64,000 nt of DNA, taken from assembly GCA_036250195.1 (NCBI GenBank), contig JAVHZZ010000003.1, positions 59,623,289 through 59,687,288 of the forward strand, in the 5' to 3' direction. Origin of the DNA: Mixophyes australis (lineage: Eukaryota > Chordata > Amphibia > Anura > Limnodynastidae). Numbering within the stretch: position 1 is the first letter of the stretch; every line of letters begins with the position of its first letter. This document shows, one piece after another, positions 1-11,300 of the stretch. A program made the translations under genes and the position numbers. The notes beneath the pieces are model-generated. The model saw nothing but the letters and a program-made list of their open reading frames with translations, did no database searches and was not told the DNA's origin.

Positions 1-145
1 TTTAAAACCTCCCCTTTATGAGATACCAGAGGGGAACTCAAGTGGTAAGTGCAGGGAGGGTTTGGTGCCACAAATCATGTAACTTTGGTGTTGAATCACA
101 TAATTGGTGCCCCGTCTGGAAGAATGGCCTGCTCTCCCAAGGATC
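1..145. mobile_element. Degenerate fragment of the 'CATACTTGCC' MITE family (family A)
   Basis: The stretch resembles the interior of the well-preserved family A copies at 3306-3632 and 40396-40718: an 'agat-cc-agaggggaa' block, then 'gtaagtgcaggga', and later 'ctctccca-ggat'. No terminal repeat or target duplication is visible because the left end is outside the window. The call rests on resemblance only. Confidence 0.4.
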
Positions 146-519
146 CTAAACATTTCCTAATAGGGTACACATGCCTATGTGTAATTATTATTAATCTCAG
201 CTTGGAATTTAGCTTTACCAAAAAGACTTGCAATAATAGGGTAACAGAGTACTGTACACATAAACAATGGAGACCCAATCATTGTAGGGAAGGGGGGCAA
301 AGTTATCAGATGGGAAAACAATGCAGAAAGACAAGACACCCAGCTCTCTGCACCTTTAAGCGTTACAGCCGTCAATTCCGTTGTGATGCTGTATGCATTG
401 AAGAGCCACCGCTGGGAGGAGCTGAAGAAGAACGGAGCCAGGAGCCATCAATGTGCCAGACAGCAGGTTAGTAACTTTCTACAGTGCTGCTCTCATAGAG
501 ACTGGGGTGGAGGGAAAGG

Positions 520-693
520 ATGTACTAAAACTACACACTGTTATTGGGATGAGGCATGTACTAAAACTACACACTATCATTGGGATGGGGGTGTACTAAT
601 ACTGCACACTATCATTGGGATGGGGGTGTACTAATACTACACACTATTACTGGGGGGAATGTACTTATACTACACACTATTATTGGGGGGGAT
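520..693. repeat. Short minisatellite, unit about 35 bp, about 5 copies
   Basis: Five imperfect copies of a unit built as 'gtactaa-actacacactat-attgggatggggg' follow one another. Copies differ by substitutions and by the length of the G run. The open frames across it are a by-product of the repeat and not a gene. Confidence 0.85.
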
Positions 694-1905
694 GCAGGGT
701 CAGTGTGGCCCCCGGGGTACCAGGTAGTCACCACTGCATGAGAGTACCACTCTCTACTGTAGTGGAAATTAACCTAATTAGTAGGTTTTTGGATTTTGGG
801 AGAACAGACAAACTCCACACAGATTTCCTGTTGTGTCCTCACACTTCATTGCAGAGGAACCAGGGTGGACTAGTTTTTGTGTGAACAAACATAAAGATGG
901 TGCCTGCACCAGGTAAGCTATAAAACTGCTGTAGAATATACTTTTATTGTTAATGCTTAATGAGAATAGTTTGGATTAATTATGCCATTGCAAGCATTGG
1001 ACATAAATTGTAGTCATATTCATGTATTGCTAGCTTGCACTTCTTTGCTGCGGTGTCAGACACAGGAGGGCTATTTATAACATGTGAATACTAATTTTTA
1101 TGGTGTCAGGCCTTTTTGGGGGAGGGGCTTATTTATTAAATGTGAATACTGTTCATTTAATGTCAGGACGTGTTAAGGGAAAGAGGCCTATTTCTTAAAA
1201 GTGGGTGCTAACGTCGGGGCTGATTTAGGGGGAGGGAGGCCTAGAGGGATCATTGATTGCTAGACTTTCAATAATTCATGTGCCTATCCCGTTTTCCAAA
1301 CAGGGCCCCAACATTCCATATCCAGACAAAACAGCTACTAAACTTATGAAAGCAGCAGCAGGTAGTGAAAGCCCCACAAACAGGTAAGAGAGAGCAGGAC
1401 ATTGATTTACACTGCCAAAAGGAAAGAAAAGTCACTCAGGTAAGGTGCCCGGGGCAGAAATTTTTCTTTTCTTTAGTGGCTGGCAATGCCTCTCTGGCGG
1501 AACACGCACTATTGCTTTCTCTCGGTGGGCCCTTCATGTCCCAGTCCGACACGGAGTCCAATCCACCCATTGCGGCTTGTGGTCACCCCTGACAACAGAC
1601 CCCAGTTTGCATATGTCCTGGGGAGGTGATACCATTAGATGCAGGCCCATAATACAGTTGGGTGACAATATAGTGGAAAGTGGCATGACCAATAGTAGGA
1701 CCAGGCATAATGCAGTAATAATGGAATGCAGTTTAGGCAAAGTGCACAGTCTCAGGCTGGCACGTGTGGCTCTATTCTGCACAGAGGACAATATTTACAT
1801 TTATTATAACTACTGGGTTTTAACTGTGTTACTTAATCTGAACAGTTAGAGTCACAGAGGGCCTGTTGCACAGTGGAGGCATGTAACAAACCAATACTCA
1901 TTATA
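694..1905. other. Non-coding stretch, nothing recognised
   Basis: Only short unconvincing open frames occur. Around 820 a phrase like 'acaaactccacacagat' echoes the dispersed repeat at 1906-2200, so an old fragment of it may lie here. Confidence 0.4.
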
Positions 1906-2200
1906 AGGCCTATCATCATCATTTATTTATATAGCGCCAATAATTCTGCAGCGCTGTACAGAGAACCCACTCACATCTGTCCTTGCCCCATTGGAGCTTA
2001 CAGGCTAAATTCCCTAACACACACACACGGGTCAATTTGATAGCAGCAAATTAACCTACTAGCATGTTTTTAGAGTGTGGGAGGAAACCGGAGCACCCGG
2101 AGGAAACCCAAGCAAACACAGGGAGAACATACAAACTCCACGCAGATAAGGCCATGGTCGGGAATCGAACTCATGACCCTAGTGCTGTAAGGCAGAAGTG
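1906..2200. repeat. Dispersed repeat ('ATTTATATAGCGCC' type)
   Basis: The segment begins with ATC/ATT-rich sequence and 'atttatatagcgcc', runs through 'gcagcgctgtacag', and continues with the 'ggaggaaacc-ggagcacccggaggaaacc' block and 'gggaatcgaactcatgaccc'. I know this arrangement as a common interspersed vertebrate repeat but cannot place it in a named family. A related start occurs at 45676-45860, and another interrupted by the Harbinger element near 44190. Confidence 0.6.
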
Positions 2201-3297
2201 CCTCAATGATGTCACTGATATAAGTCCTCTCCCTAGCACACACCTCCTTTGGCGTGTGCACCAGTGCAAGAGGCACCCTTTCACCGCTGCTCTGCATGGC
2301 ATGAGAGACAGCGCCCAAATTTTCCACCCACAGGACAAAACGTTACCAATGGTGGACAGAACCTTCAAATCAGAGTTGGTTGGGAGGTATGCATGTACCC
2401 CTACAATCTTCCTTGCCACCTCAGCATGACAATAGCAGCATATATTCATTTAAAAAAATGCTTTATTTATTTATTTATTTAAATAAAGTATTCTTTCTGA
2501 TCAGACCACTTGCAAAATAATTATTTTTAAAAAATATTTTTTTTATATATTTTTTAATATTGTTTATTTTCTCTACAAACTGCAACTAGAAGCTGGGTCA
2601 TGGCAATAGGAGCTTATTGCTGCCATAGAAAACTAGTCCTACTGATACCTATTCATAAATAGACTAGATTATGCATTTTTAGAACGCTGCTTTAGGAATC
2701 AATGGACATGGCCACAGCACTACATATAAATACATACATATTAAATTAAGTATTGAACAACAGGAAATTGATGGAAACCTTGCTTTGTTGTGCACGTTTT
2801 GGATCAATTTTCATTTGCAACACAGTAAACCTCTTATCTGCCTTGTATGTGACATAAGTCACAGGGAACCGGTTATATACCAGACACAGAGTGCGGCTGT
2901 CAGGGAAGATACTGCAATGTTACAGTATGTACAACTGAGTGACCGCTAGGAACATTTAAATGACAGGTCTCCACTAAATGGCACACTTAGACTAGTGCTT
3001 AAAAATTAAACTGTACAGGCAGCAGCAGCCGCATTTCAGATAATAACCTGAAATTGTCAGTAGGCGAATGTACTCACACATATAAGTTGCTGCTCCTGTC
3101 AGTCGCTCCTGTCAGTCCTGATACTTTTGACATATGCAAAATAGATGAGACAGCGCACAAACAAAATACAAACCAAAAACATGTTTGTGGGATATTAAAT
3201 GTAACAGTTTGTTCAATGGGCCCTAAGAGTAAGGGGCAAACAAATACTTATTCACGGAAAACCAGGGGAGGCAGCCGTCTTTGTGGACTAAACCAAT
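2201..3297. other. Non-coding stretch with AT-rich patch
   Basis: An AT-rich low-complexity patch lies at about 2445-2575. The rest shows no coding, RNA or repeat signature that I recognise. Confidence 0.4.
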
Positions 3298-3305
3298 ATT
3301 TAGAG

Positions 3306-3632
3306 CATACTTACCAAACTTTGTATTCCCCCCTTCCCCCAGGAGATCCTGGAGGGGAGGGCAAGAGTCAAGAGCATGGGGCGTGTGACGCACCAAATAG
3401 AGTCATTTTGGCCCAGTCCCTCATGTTTCAGTGACACAGTCGTGACATTTCGTCAGGGGTGGCGTCCAATGACACAATTTACTGCGGATCACTAAGGCCA
3501 ACATTCTACTCACTTTACTGGGAAGTAGGTGGGATCCACTTTACTGGGAAGTAGATGGGATCCAGGAAAAAGACCTTCTTTCCCGGGAATCGAGGAGAGC
3601 TACCCAAAATTCTGGGAGGGTAGGCAAGTATG
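3306..3632. mobile_element. MITE, family A, with perfect 8-bp target duplication
   Basis: It starts CATACTTACCAAACT and ends GGGTAGGCAAGTATG, which are inverted repeats. The 8-mer ATTTAGAG is present at 3298-3305 and again at 3633-3640. An 8-bp duplication points to the hAT superfamily. No coding capacity is seen. Other copies with exact duplications are at 40396-40718 and 48488-48750. Confidence 0.85.
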
Positions 3633-3640
3633 ATTTAGAG

Positions 3641-3833
3641 TAGTGTTTCCCAAACCCAGTTCTCAAGTACCCCTAATAGTGCAGGTTTTCCAGGTCACAA
3701 GTGAAATAATTAGTACCACCTGTGGATCTTTCAAGATGTGTCAGTCAGTAATGATTACACCTGTGCTCTAGCAAAGAGATATGGAAAACATGTACTGTTA
3801 GGGGTCCCTGAGGACTGGGTTTGGGAAACACTG
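3641..3833. mobile_element. Small hAT-like MITE, family B ('TAGTGTTTCCCAAACC')
   Basis: The ends TAGTGTTTCCCAAACC and GGTTTGGGAAACACTG are inverted repeats. It sits between ATTTAGAG (3633-3640) and ATTTAGAA (3834-3841), which fits an 8-bp duplication with one later change. It is non-coding. Confidence 0.8.
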
Positions 3834-3841
3834 ATTTAGAA

Positions 3842-4055
3842 CATACTTGCCTATTCTTCTGGAATGTCCAGAAAACTCCAGAATTTACGAGAGTCCTCTC
3901 GCACAGGTAGGTTCCTTTCCAGATTCCACCCACTTCATTGTGAATCACGTCATCATGGCCCTGTTACCAACTGTGCAATGATGCCATGAATCGTGTCAAC
4001 GTGCCCCTGCAAATGTCACTCCTAGGAGGGGAGGTCCACAAAGTAGGCAAGTATG
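3842..4055. mobile_element. MITE, family A, second copy in the chain
   Basis: It starts CATACTTGCCTATTCT and ends GTAGGCAAGTATG. Flanks are ATTTAGAA (3834-3841) and ATGTAGAG (4056-4063), 6 of 8 identical. It is shorter than the copy at 3306 and appears older. Confidence 0.75.
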
Positions 4056-4063
4056 ATGTAGAG

Positions 4064-4808
4064 AATGCAGCCATCATTCACTAGCAACTTGTGACATCAC
4101 TGAGATGATGAGGCTCTGTATCACCAGGTCCTATTGACTTCTTGATAAGCTTCTTTTTCCTGCATTCAGCTTACACCATGCCTACCAGTGCCTTCACTGG
4201 TTTCAGGCCATTGACACAGTTTGAGGTGGAATAGTTCAACACACTGCAGTGCCATGGAAACAAATATTTATGACTGGATACACACGTGTACTTTGTACTT
4301 TAATCTACAGCAATCGTTTCATTAAGTAACAAGGGATAAAAACCATTCAGCAGTTTGTTTACGGGAAGAGAACATCTTTAAGTAAGGGATTACGAGGTAA
4401 GTGCTATGTTCTTTTCTGCATCGTTGTGTGGTGGGCATTCTATTGTTTTTTAAAAACAACCTGTTTACTACCCTGCAAGAATCTTACAAGCTACTTTATG
4501 TCTCATGTTGGGCTCCCTTCTTTATGTAATAGACATAAGTAGGGACTTTGAAAGTTGTTCTTATTTTAAATTATCCTTTACCTATTTTGCTATCTAAAAT
4601 AAACAATTAAATCGTATTTTGTTAGATCTACCAACAGGCTGAATCTAAGAAAATAAGCCTACCAAGTTAAGGATATACCTTAGCAATAACAAGGACCGTA
4701 CTTACCGAATTAAGTTCATGGCCTCACATCCTACCTACACCTAAACATAATTGGCAAAATTTTAGGACTCCTTTACAGAAGTCCTCATCTATCAACCAAA
4801 CATGTAAC
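4064..4808. other. Non-coding stretch, nothing recognised
   Basis: No credible reading frame or repeat structure is seen between the MITE chain and the Tc1 relic. Confidence 0.4.
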
Positions 4809-4933
4809 TATACACCGATCAGCCACAACATTAAAACCAGCTGCCTAATATTGTGTAGCTCCCCGTTGTGCCACCAAAACAACTCTGACCCCTCGAGGCA
4901 TGGACTCCACAAGACGTCTGAAGGTGTCTTGTG

Positions 4934-7302
4934 CAGGGCCGGCGCTACCATTAGGCAGCCTTAGGCAGCTGCCTAGGGCGCCGGCCTCTGGGGGGCGGCA
5001 CTGTGGCCGAGGAGACTGATTATTAAAAAACCAATTATGAATAAGTTCATTTTAAGCGGGCGGCGCGATCGCCGCCGGGCGGATCGTCCGCCCGCAATAT
5101 AGTAGTCCTGTAGACCTAAGCGGTGCTGCACTGTAAGCAGCACCGCATTTTCAAATGTGCCTGGCGCCTGGCGCCTGGCAGCATCGTGACGTCACGACGC
5201 TGCCAGTGTAGAGAGCCGACAGGAGTCTGACAGAAGTAAAGAGAGAGGAAAGAAGCAAGAAACAAGAGGCGGAGAAGAGAATGGAAGAAAAGTGAAGGTG
5301 AGTACAGAAAAGGGGGAGAGGTAGTGAAAGTATGGAACAGAGAAACGGAGGGGAGGGTGACAGAAGTATGCTGCAGAGAACCGAGGGGGGAGGAGGAGTG
5401 GATGCTACAGTAAAAAGGGGAAGAGGGAGAATGAATGCTACATAAAATGTGTGTGGTGGAGAATGCATGCTACATAAAATGTGTGTGTGGGGGGATAATG
5501 GAAGCTACAGAATATGTGAGGGGGGGGGGAATGGATGCTACAGTAAATGTGTGTGTGTGGGGGAGAATGGATGCTACAGAAAGTGTGGGGGGGGGGAGAA
5601 TGGATGCTACAGAATATGTGGGGGGGGGGGAGAATGGATGCTACAGAATATGTGGGGGGGGAAGAATGGATGCTACAGTAAATGTGTGTGTGGGGGAGAA
5701 AATGGATGCTACAGAATATGTGGGGGGGGGGGGAGAATGGATGCTACAGTAAATGTGTGTGTGTGGGGGAGAGAATGGATGCTACAGAAAGTGTGTGGGG
5801 GGGGGGGGAGAATGGAAGCTACAGTAAATGTGTGTGTGGGGGGAGAATGGATGCTACAGTAAATGTGTGTGTGGGGGGAGAATGGATGCTACAGAATATG
5901 TGGGGGGGGGGGGGAGAATGGATGCTACAGTAAATGTGTGTGTGGGGGAGAAAATGGATGCTACAGAATATGTGGGGGGGGGGGGAGAATGGATGCTACA
6001 GTAAATGTGTGTGTGTGGAGGAGAGAATGGATGCTACAGAAAGTGTGTGGGGGGGGGGGGGAGAATGGAAGCTACAGTAAATGTGTGTGTGGGGGGAGAA
6101 TGGATGCTACAGTAAATGTGTGTGTGGGGGGAGAATGGATGCTACAGAAAGTGTGGGGGGGGGAGAATGGATGGTACAGAATATGTGGAGGGGAGAATGG
6201 AAGCTACAGAATATGTGTGGGGGGGGGGGGGAGAATGGAAGCTACAGTAAATGTGTGTGTGGGGGAGAGAATGGATGCTACAGAAAGTGTGGGGGGGGGG
6301 AGAATGGAAGCTACAGTAAATGTGTGTGTGGGGGGAGAATGGATGCTACAGAAAGTGTGGGGGGGGGGGGGAGAATGGAAGCTACAGTAAATGTGTGTGT
6401 GGGGGGAGAATGGATGCTACAGAAAGTGTGGGGGGGGAGAATGGAAGCTACAGTAAATGTGTGTGTGGGGGGAGAATGGATGCTACAGAATATGTGGGGG
6501 GGGGGGGAGAATGGATGCTACAGTAAATGTGTGTGTGGGGGAGAATGGATGCTACAGAAAGTGTGTGGGGGGGGGAGAATGGAAGCTACAGTAAATGTGT
6601 GTGTGGGGGGAGAATGGATGCTACAGAATATGTGGGGGGGGGGAATGGATGCTACAGAATATGTGTGTGTGGGGGAGAGAATGGATGCTACAGAAAGTGT
6701 GTGGGGGGGGGAATGGAAGCTACAGTAAATGTGTGTGTGGGGGGAGAATGGATGCTACAGTAAATGTGTGTGTGGGGGGAGAATGGATGCTACAGAAAGT
6801 GTGGGATTACACTTATAAATGTCCTTAAGTTAGAGACTATGGAGTCTATGTACTAAAATAGTGCCGTGACAAATTGCAGCTATGCAAGGGCATAGGTGAC
6901 ATATGTGAGAATAGCTAGTGGGCAGATGGGCATGTGTGAGTGAAGTTGGTGGACAGCGGGTACATGTCAGTCTGTAACAGGTGAGTGATGTCATGTTTTC
7001 TTTTTTTTGTTTGTTTGGTTCTGAAATCTAACATTTAGAGCCTCCACTCTAGATATCCTGTGTTTGCTCCTGGGCAGCAGTGAAGCCTGGACAGCATTCT
7101 GCGCCAGACATCAGTGCTGCGTCAGACATCTGAACTGCATCCTAGCCAGCCAAGAGGAGGTAAGAGTTATTTTTATTTCAAAAATTCTAAGTGTGTTAGG
7201 GGCTGTGAAATAAAAAAATATTTTTTTATGTGGGGGGGAGGGGGGGGGGGGCGACGAGCTTAAACTTTGCCTAGGGCGCCGGGCAACCTTGCACCGGCCC
7301 TG
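4934..7302. mobile_element. Non-autonomous hAT-like element, family C, carrying a minisatellite
   Basis: The ends CAGGGCCGGCGC and GCACCGGCCCTG are inverted repeats, flanked by perfect 8-bp duplications GTCTTGTG (4926-4933 and 7303-7310). The subterminal phrase 'gcctagggcgccggg' occurs near both ends. No transposase is present. Most of its 2.4 kb is the G-rich tandem array at 5430-6806. A 477-bp relative is at 34794-35270, and a third element with a similar terminus at 8343. Confidence 0.9.
5430..6806. repeat. G-rich minisatellite, unit about 34-38 bp, roughly 40 copies
   Basis: The unit is 'gagaatggatgctacag' followed by either 'taaatgtgtgtgt', 'aatatgt' or 'aaagtgt' and then a run of 6-14 G. 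Variants alternate along the array (three main unit types, plus 'ggaagctacag' variants). Length differences come mainly from the G run and the GT run. Long open frames on the plus strand, with repeated Met-Asp-Ala-Thr or Asn-Gly-Cys-Tyr, are products of the periodicity and are not taken as genes. Confidence 0.95.
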
Positions 7303-7964
7303 GTCTTGTGGTATCTGGCACCAAGACATTAACAGCAGATCCTTTAAGTCCTGTAAGTTGTGAGGTGGGGCTTCCATGGCTCAGACTTGCTTTTCCAGAA
7401 CATCCCACAGATACTCGATCGGATTGAGATCTGGGGAATTTGGAGCCCAAGTCAACACCTTGAACTATTTGTCATGTTCCTCAAACTCTTCCAGAACAAG
7501 TTTTGCAGTGTGGCAGGGTGCATTATCCTGCTGAAAGAGACCACTGCCATTAGGTAATACCATTGCCAGGAAAGTACTTATATTTAGATAGGTGGTACGT
7601 GTGATGATAACATCCACATGAATGCCAGGACCCAAGGTTTCCCAGCAGAACATATCCCAGAGCATCACACTGCCGATGTCAGCTTGCCTTCTTCTCAAAG
7701 TGCATCCTGGTGTCATCTCTTCCCCAGGAAAACTGTGCACATGTACTCAGTTGTCCACATGATGTAAGAGAAAACATGATTCATCAGACCAGACCACCTT
7801 CTTCCACAGCTCCATGGTCCTGCTTCCAACTTCTAGAACGGAATGTTCACTTTCTGAGTAATATATCTCACCCATTGACAGGTGCCAATGAAATGGGATA
7901 ATCAATGTTATTCACTTGTCTTGTCAGTGGTTTTATTGTTGTGGCTGATTATGGAATATATTAT

Positions 7965-8334
7965 ATATGCACTAGACAAAAAAAAAAACCTTATGGTTTA
8001 ACATGTCAGATTAAGGCTTGTTACACTTACACACCATCTGAAATTTAAGAAACCTATTGATACTTTTCCAGCAATACAGACATGGTATTATGTCACTTCC
8101 TGTGGGTAGCTGCAGGTTCAGCACCATCATGGAGTGAGATTGCAGTCACTGGGGGGCTGGAATCCCCCTGTCATAATGCCAAACCAGCCGCAGGCTGGTC
8201 ATCACTAGGGCTCTTCCCACACCCCTGGAGCAGTGGGTGCGGGATAATAAATATTAATAACATAATAAAACATTTTGTCCCTGGCCTACTACAGGTCCCA
8301 GGCTGTCATTAAGTGTTCATGCATGCTGGCACTT
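7965..8334. other. Non-coding stretch before the CR1-bearing element
   Basis: No gene is seen. The last bases (from about 8310) with 'catgctggcacttgtagtact' form the left half of an inverted repeat whose other half, 'agtactacaagcaccagcat', lies after 12351. The larger element at 8343-12351 was therefore inserted into a palindromic site. Confidence 0.5.
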
Positions 8335-8380
8335 GTAGTACTCAGGGCCGGATTAAGGGAATGGAGGCCCCTGGGCTAAC

Positions 8381-11300
8381 ATACATAGCAACATAGTAAC
8401 ATAGTAACATAGTTGATGAGGTTGAAAAAAGACACCAGTCCATCAAGTTCAACCTATTTTGGATCTCCTGCGATCCTGCACTTATATTTGAAATTAATCC
8501 AGAGTAGGCAACCGCCCATCTGTTTCAATTTTGAAAATCCCCCCAGACTCAATATTGCAATCCAATTTTTACCCTATATCCACTACTATCCTTTATTTTA
8601 AATTAACGGTCGTATCCCTGGATACACCTTTCCGCTAAAAATTTGTCTAACCCTTTCTTAAACATATCTATTGAATCTGCCATCACAACCTTCCCTGGCA
8701 ATGAATTCCATATCTTGACTGCCCTTACTGTAAAGAACCCCTTCCTTTGCTGGTTGTGAAATTTCCTCTCCTCTAACCTTAGGGGATGACCACGTGTCCT
8801 GTGTATGGTCCTTGGGGTAAAAAGTTCCCATGAAAGCTCTCTGTATTGACCCCTAATGTATTTGTACATAGTAATCATATCTCCCCTTAGACGCCTCTTT
8901 TCTAAAGTAAACATGCCTAAACTGGCTAACCTTTCCTCATAACTTAATGACTCCATACCCTTTATCAATTTTGTCGCCCTTCTCTGAACCTTTTCTAGTT
9001 CCAAATTATCTTTTTTATAGAGTGGTGCCCAGAACTGTACTGCATATTCAAGAGGAGGTCTTACCAACGATTTATACATGGGCAAAATTACACTGTCTTC
9101 CCTTGCATCTATGCCCCTTTTTATGCATGCCAATACTTTGTTTGCCCTTGCAGCTGCTGCTTGACATTGAGCACTATTGCTAAGTCTACTGTCTACGAGC
9201 ACTCCCAAATCCTTTTCCATTATAGATTCTCCCAAATTAATTCCATTTAATTTATAGATTGCGTGCTTGTTTTTGATCCCTGAATGCATAACCTTACATT
9301 TATCTGTGTTAAACCTCATATTCCATTTAGCCGCCCAATCCTCCAGTTTATTTAAGTCCCTCTGTAGAGAAGCTACATCTTGCTCTGATTTTATTACCTT
9401 ACAGTTTAGTGTCATCTGCAAAAATAGAAACTTTACTCTCTAAACCATCACCAAGGTCATTAATAAATATATTAAAAAGGAGTGGTCCCAGCACGGAACC
9501 TTGAGGTACTCCACTTAAGACCTTTGACCAATTAGAAAATGTTCCATTTATCACAACTCTCTGTTCCCTATTCTCTAACCAGTTTTCGATCCAAGTACAA
9601 ATTTTGATTTCTAGACCCAGTTCCCTTATTTTGTAAACCAACCTCTTGTGTGCCACTGTATCAAAGGCCTTTGCAAAATCTAAGTAGACCACATCTACTG
9701 TCCTGCCCTGGTCTAAGTTCCCACTAACTTCCTCGTAGAAACGAATTAGATTAGTTTGACATGACCTATCCCTCACAAATCCATGTTGATTCCCACTAAT
9801 AATTTTATTGCGTACCAAGTAATCCTGAATACTGTCCCTTAAAATACCTTCCAGTAGTTTCCCCACTATTGATGTCAGGCTTACAGGTCTATAATTCTCT
9901 GGTTGTGATCTCGTCCCCTTTTTAAACAACGGCACCACATCTGCTATTCGCCAATCCCTTGGTACTGAGCCTGATGAGATTGAATCTCTGAAAATTAAGA
10001 ATAGCGGTCTAGCTATTTCCGAGTTTAACTCCATAAGGACCCTTGGGTGTATGCCATCTGGACCTGGAGCTTTATTTATCTTAATATTCTTCAGTCGCCT
10101 TTGGACTTCTTCCTCTGACAACCAAGTATTAATTAATGGCATGGTTTCATTTCCATTTTTATGTATTACTCCTGCCATTTGTTCCTCTCTGGTAAATACT
10201 GAAGAAAAGAACGTGTTTAATATCTCTGCTTTTCGCTTAGTATCATTTATCAATTCACCCATCTCACTTCTTAGGGGTCCTATATTATCTTTTTTAATGC
10301 TTTTGCCATTTATATACTTAAAAAACTTTTTGGGGTTTGTCTTACTTTCTTTTGCAACGTGCCTTTCATTTTCTAATTTAGCCAATCTAATTTCCTTTTT
10401 GCATGTTTTATTACATTCCTTGTACCTATGGAAGGACTCCTCTGACCCTTCAGACTTAAACAATTTAAATGCACGCTTCTTCCTTTGCATTTCTTCCCTT
10501 ACCTTTTTATTTAGCCACATTGGTTTAGACTTAATTCTTTTACATTTATTTCCCATAGGAATCAACTTATACGTGTATGTTTTCAACAACATTTTAAAGA
10601 CAGCCCACATTTCTACCGTATTTTTTCCTTCAAAGGCTTTGTCCCAGTCTATGCTCTTTATAGACTCCTTTAGCATATTAAAATTTGCCTTTTTAAAGTT
10701 TAAAGTCCTAGTTGATCCCTTATACTGTTGTTTCTGGAAACTAATTTCAAATGAGACCATATTATGATCACTGTTTCCCAAGTGCTCCTTTACTTGAATA
10801 TTTGATATTACGTCTACATTGTTTGTTATTACTAGGTCCAGTATAGTACGGTTCCTAGTTGGTTCCTCAACTAATTGGGACATGTAATGGTCTTTTAGCG
10901 TGCTCAGAAACCTATTTCCCCTAGCTGTACCGCAGGTCTCAGTACTCCAATCAATGTCCGGATAATTAAAATCCCCCATAATTAAAATTTGACCTAGTTG
11001 TGTAGCCTTTTCAATTTGCTGTAGAAGTTGGGCTTCCTCAATCGTACTAATATCTGGCGGTTTATAGCATATCCCTATCAGAAACTTCTCTGAACTTTTT
11101 CCTCCGCTGGATATTTCCACCCACAATGCCTCTATATTATCACCAATATTCTCATATATAACTTCCTGAATACTTGGTTTTAATTCTGGCTTAATATAAA
11201 GACATACTCCTCCTCCCCTTTTATTGACCCTATCCCTCCTGAAGAGAGAATAGCCTTCCAAGTTGACTGCCCAGTCATGTGTATCATCCCACCAGGTCTC

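Larger units (their letters stand above)
4846..7740 (-). pseudogene. Tc1/mariner transposase pseudogene in two pieces
   Basis: The product would be the DDE transposase that cuts and pastes the host element at TA sites. The 7465-7740 frame shows GSVMLWDMF and, further on, GLFQQDNAPCHTAK, the block carrying the second catalytic Asp. After a frame change, 7370-7465 reads SPDLNPIEYLWD, the block carrying the third catalytic residue. The C-terminal part then reaches MSWCQIPQD at 7311 and is cut by the hAT element. It resumes at 4925 with TFRRLVESMPRG and ends at a stop near 4846. The N-terminal DNA-binding part is not seen as an open frame upstream of 7740. The copy is dead through frameshift and insertion. 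The family assignment is firm; the exact limits are not. Confidence 0.8.
4811..7964 (-). mobile_element. Tc1/mariner element, split by a later hAT insertion
   Basis: The left end reads 'caccgatcagccacaacatt' after TATA, and the right end carries the complement ('gttgtggctgattatgg') near 7940-7955, giving inverted terminal repeats. Transposase remnants read on the minus strand. The element is interrupted at 4934-7302 by a hAT-type insertion, so its own sequence is 4811-4933 plus 7303-7964 (one copy of the 8-bp duplication being extra). Exact outer limits are uncertain by a few bases at the AT-rich right end. Confidence 0.85.

Noticed and set aside
49..471. 140-codon frame near the left edge
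   Set aside because: It crosses a degraded MITE-like patch, overlaps frames on the other strand and shows no domain.
5435..6828. Long overlapping open frames rich in Met-Asp-Ala-Thr or Asn-Gly-Cys-Tyr repeats
   Set aside because: They follow the periodicity of the G-rich minisatellite in several frames at once; no start context, domain or codon bias.
10051..10767. 238-codon plus-strand frame
   Set aside because: It lies antisense to the CR1 ORF2, whose protein is clearly recognisable on the minus strand.
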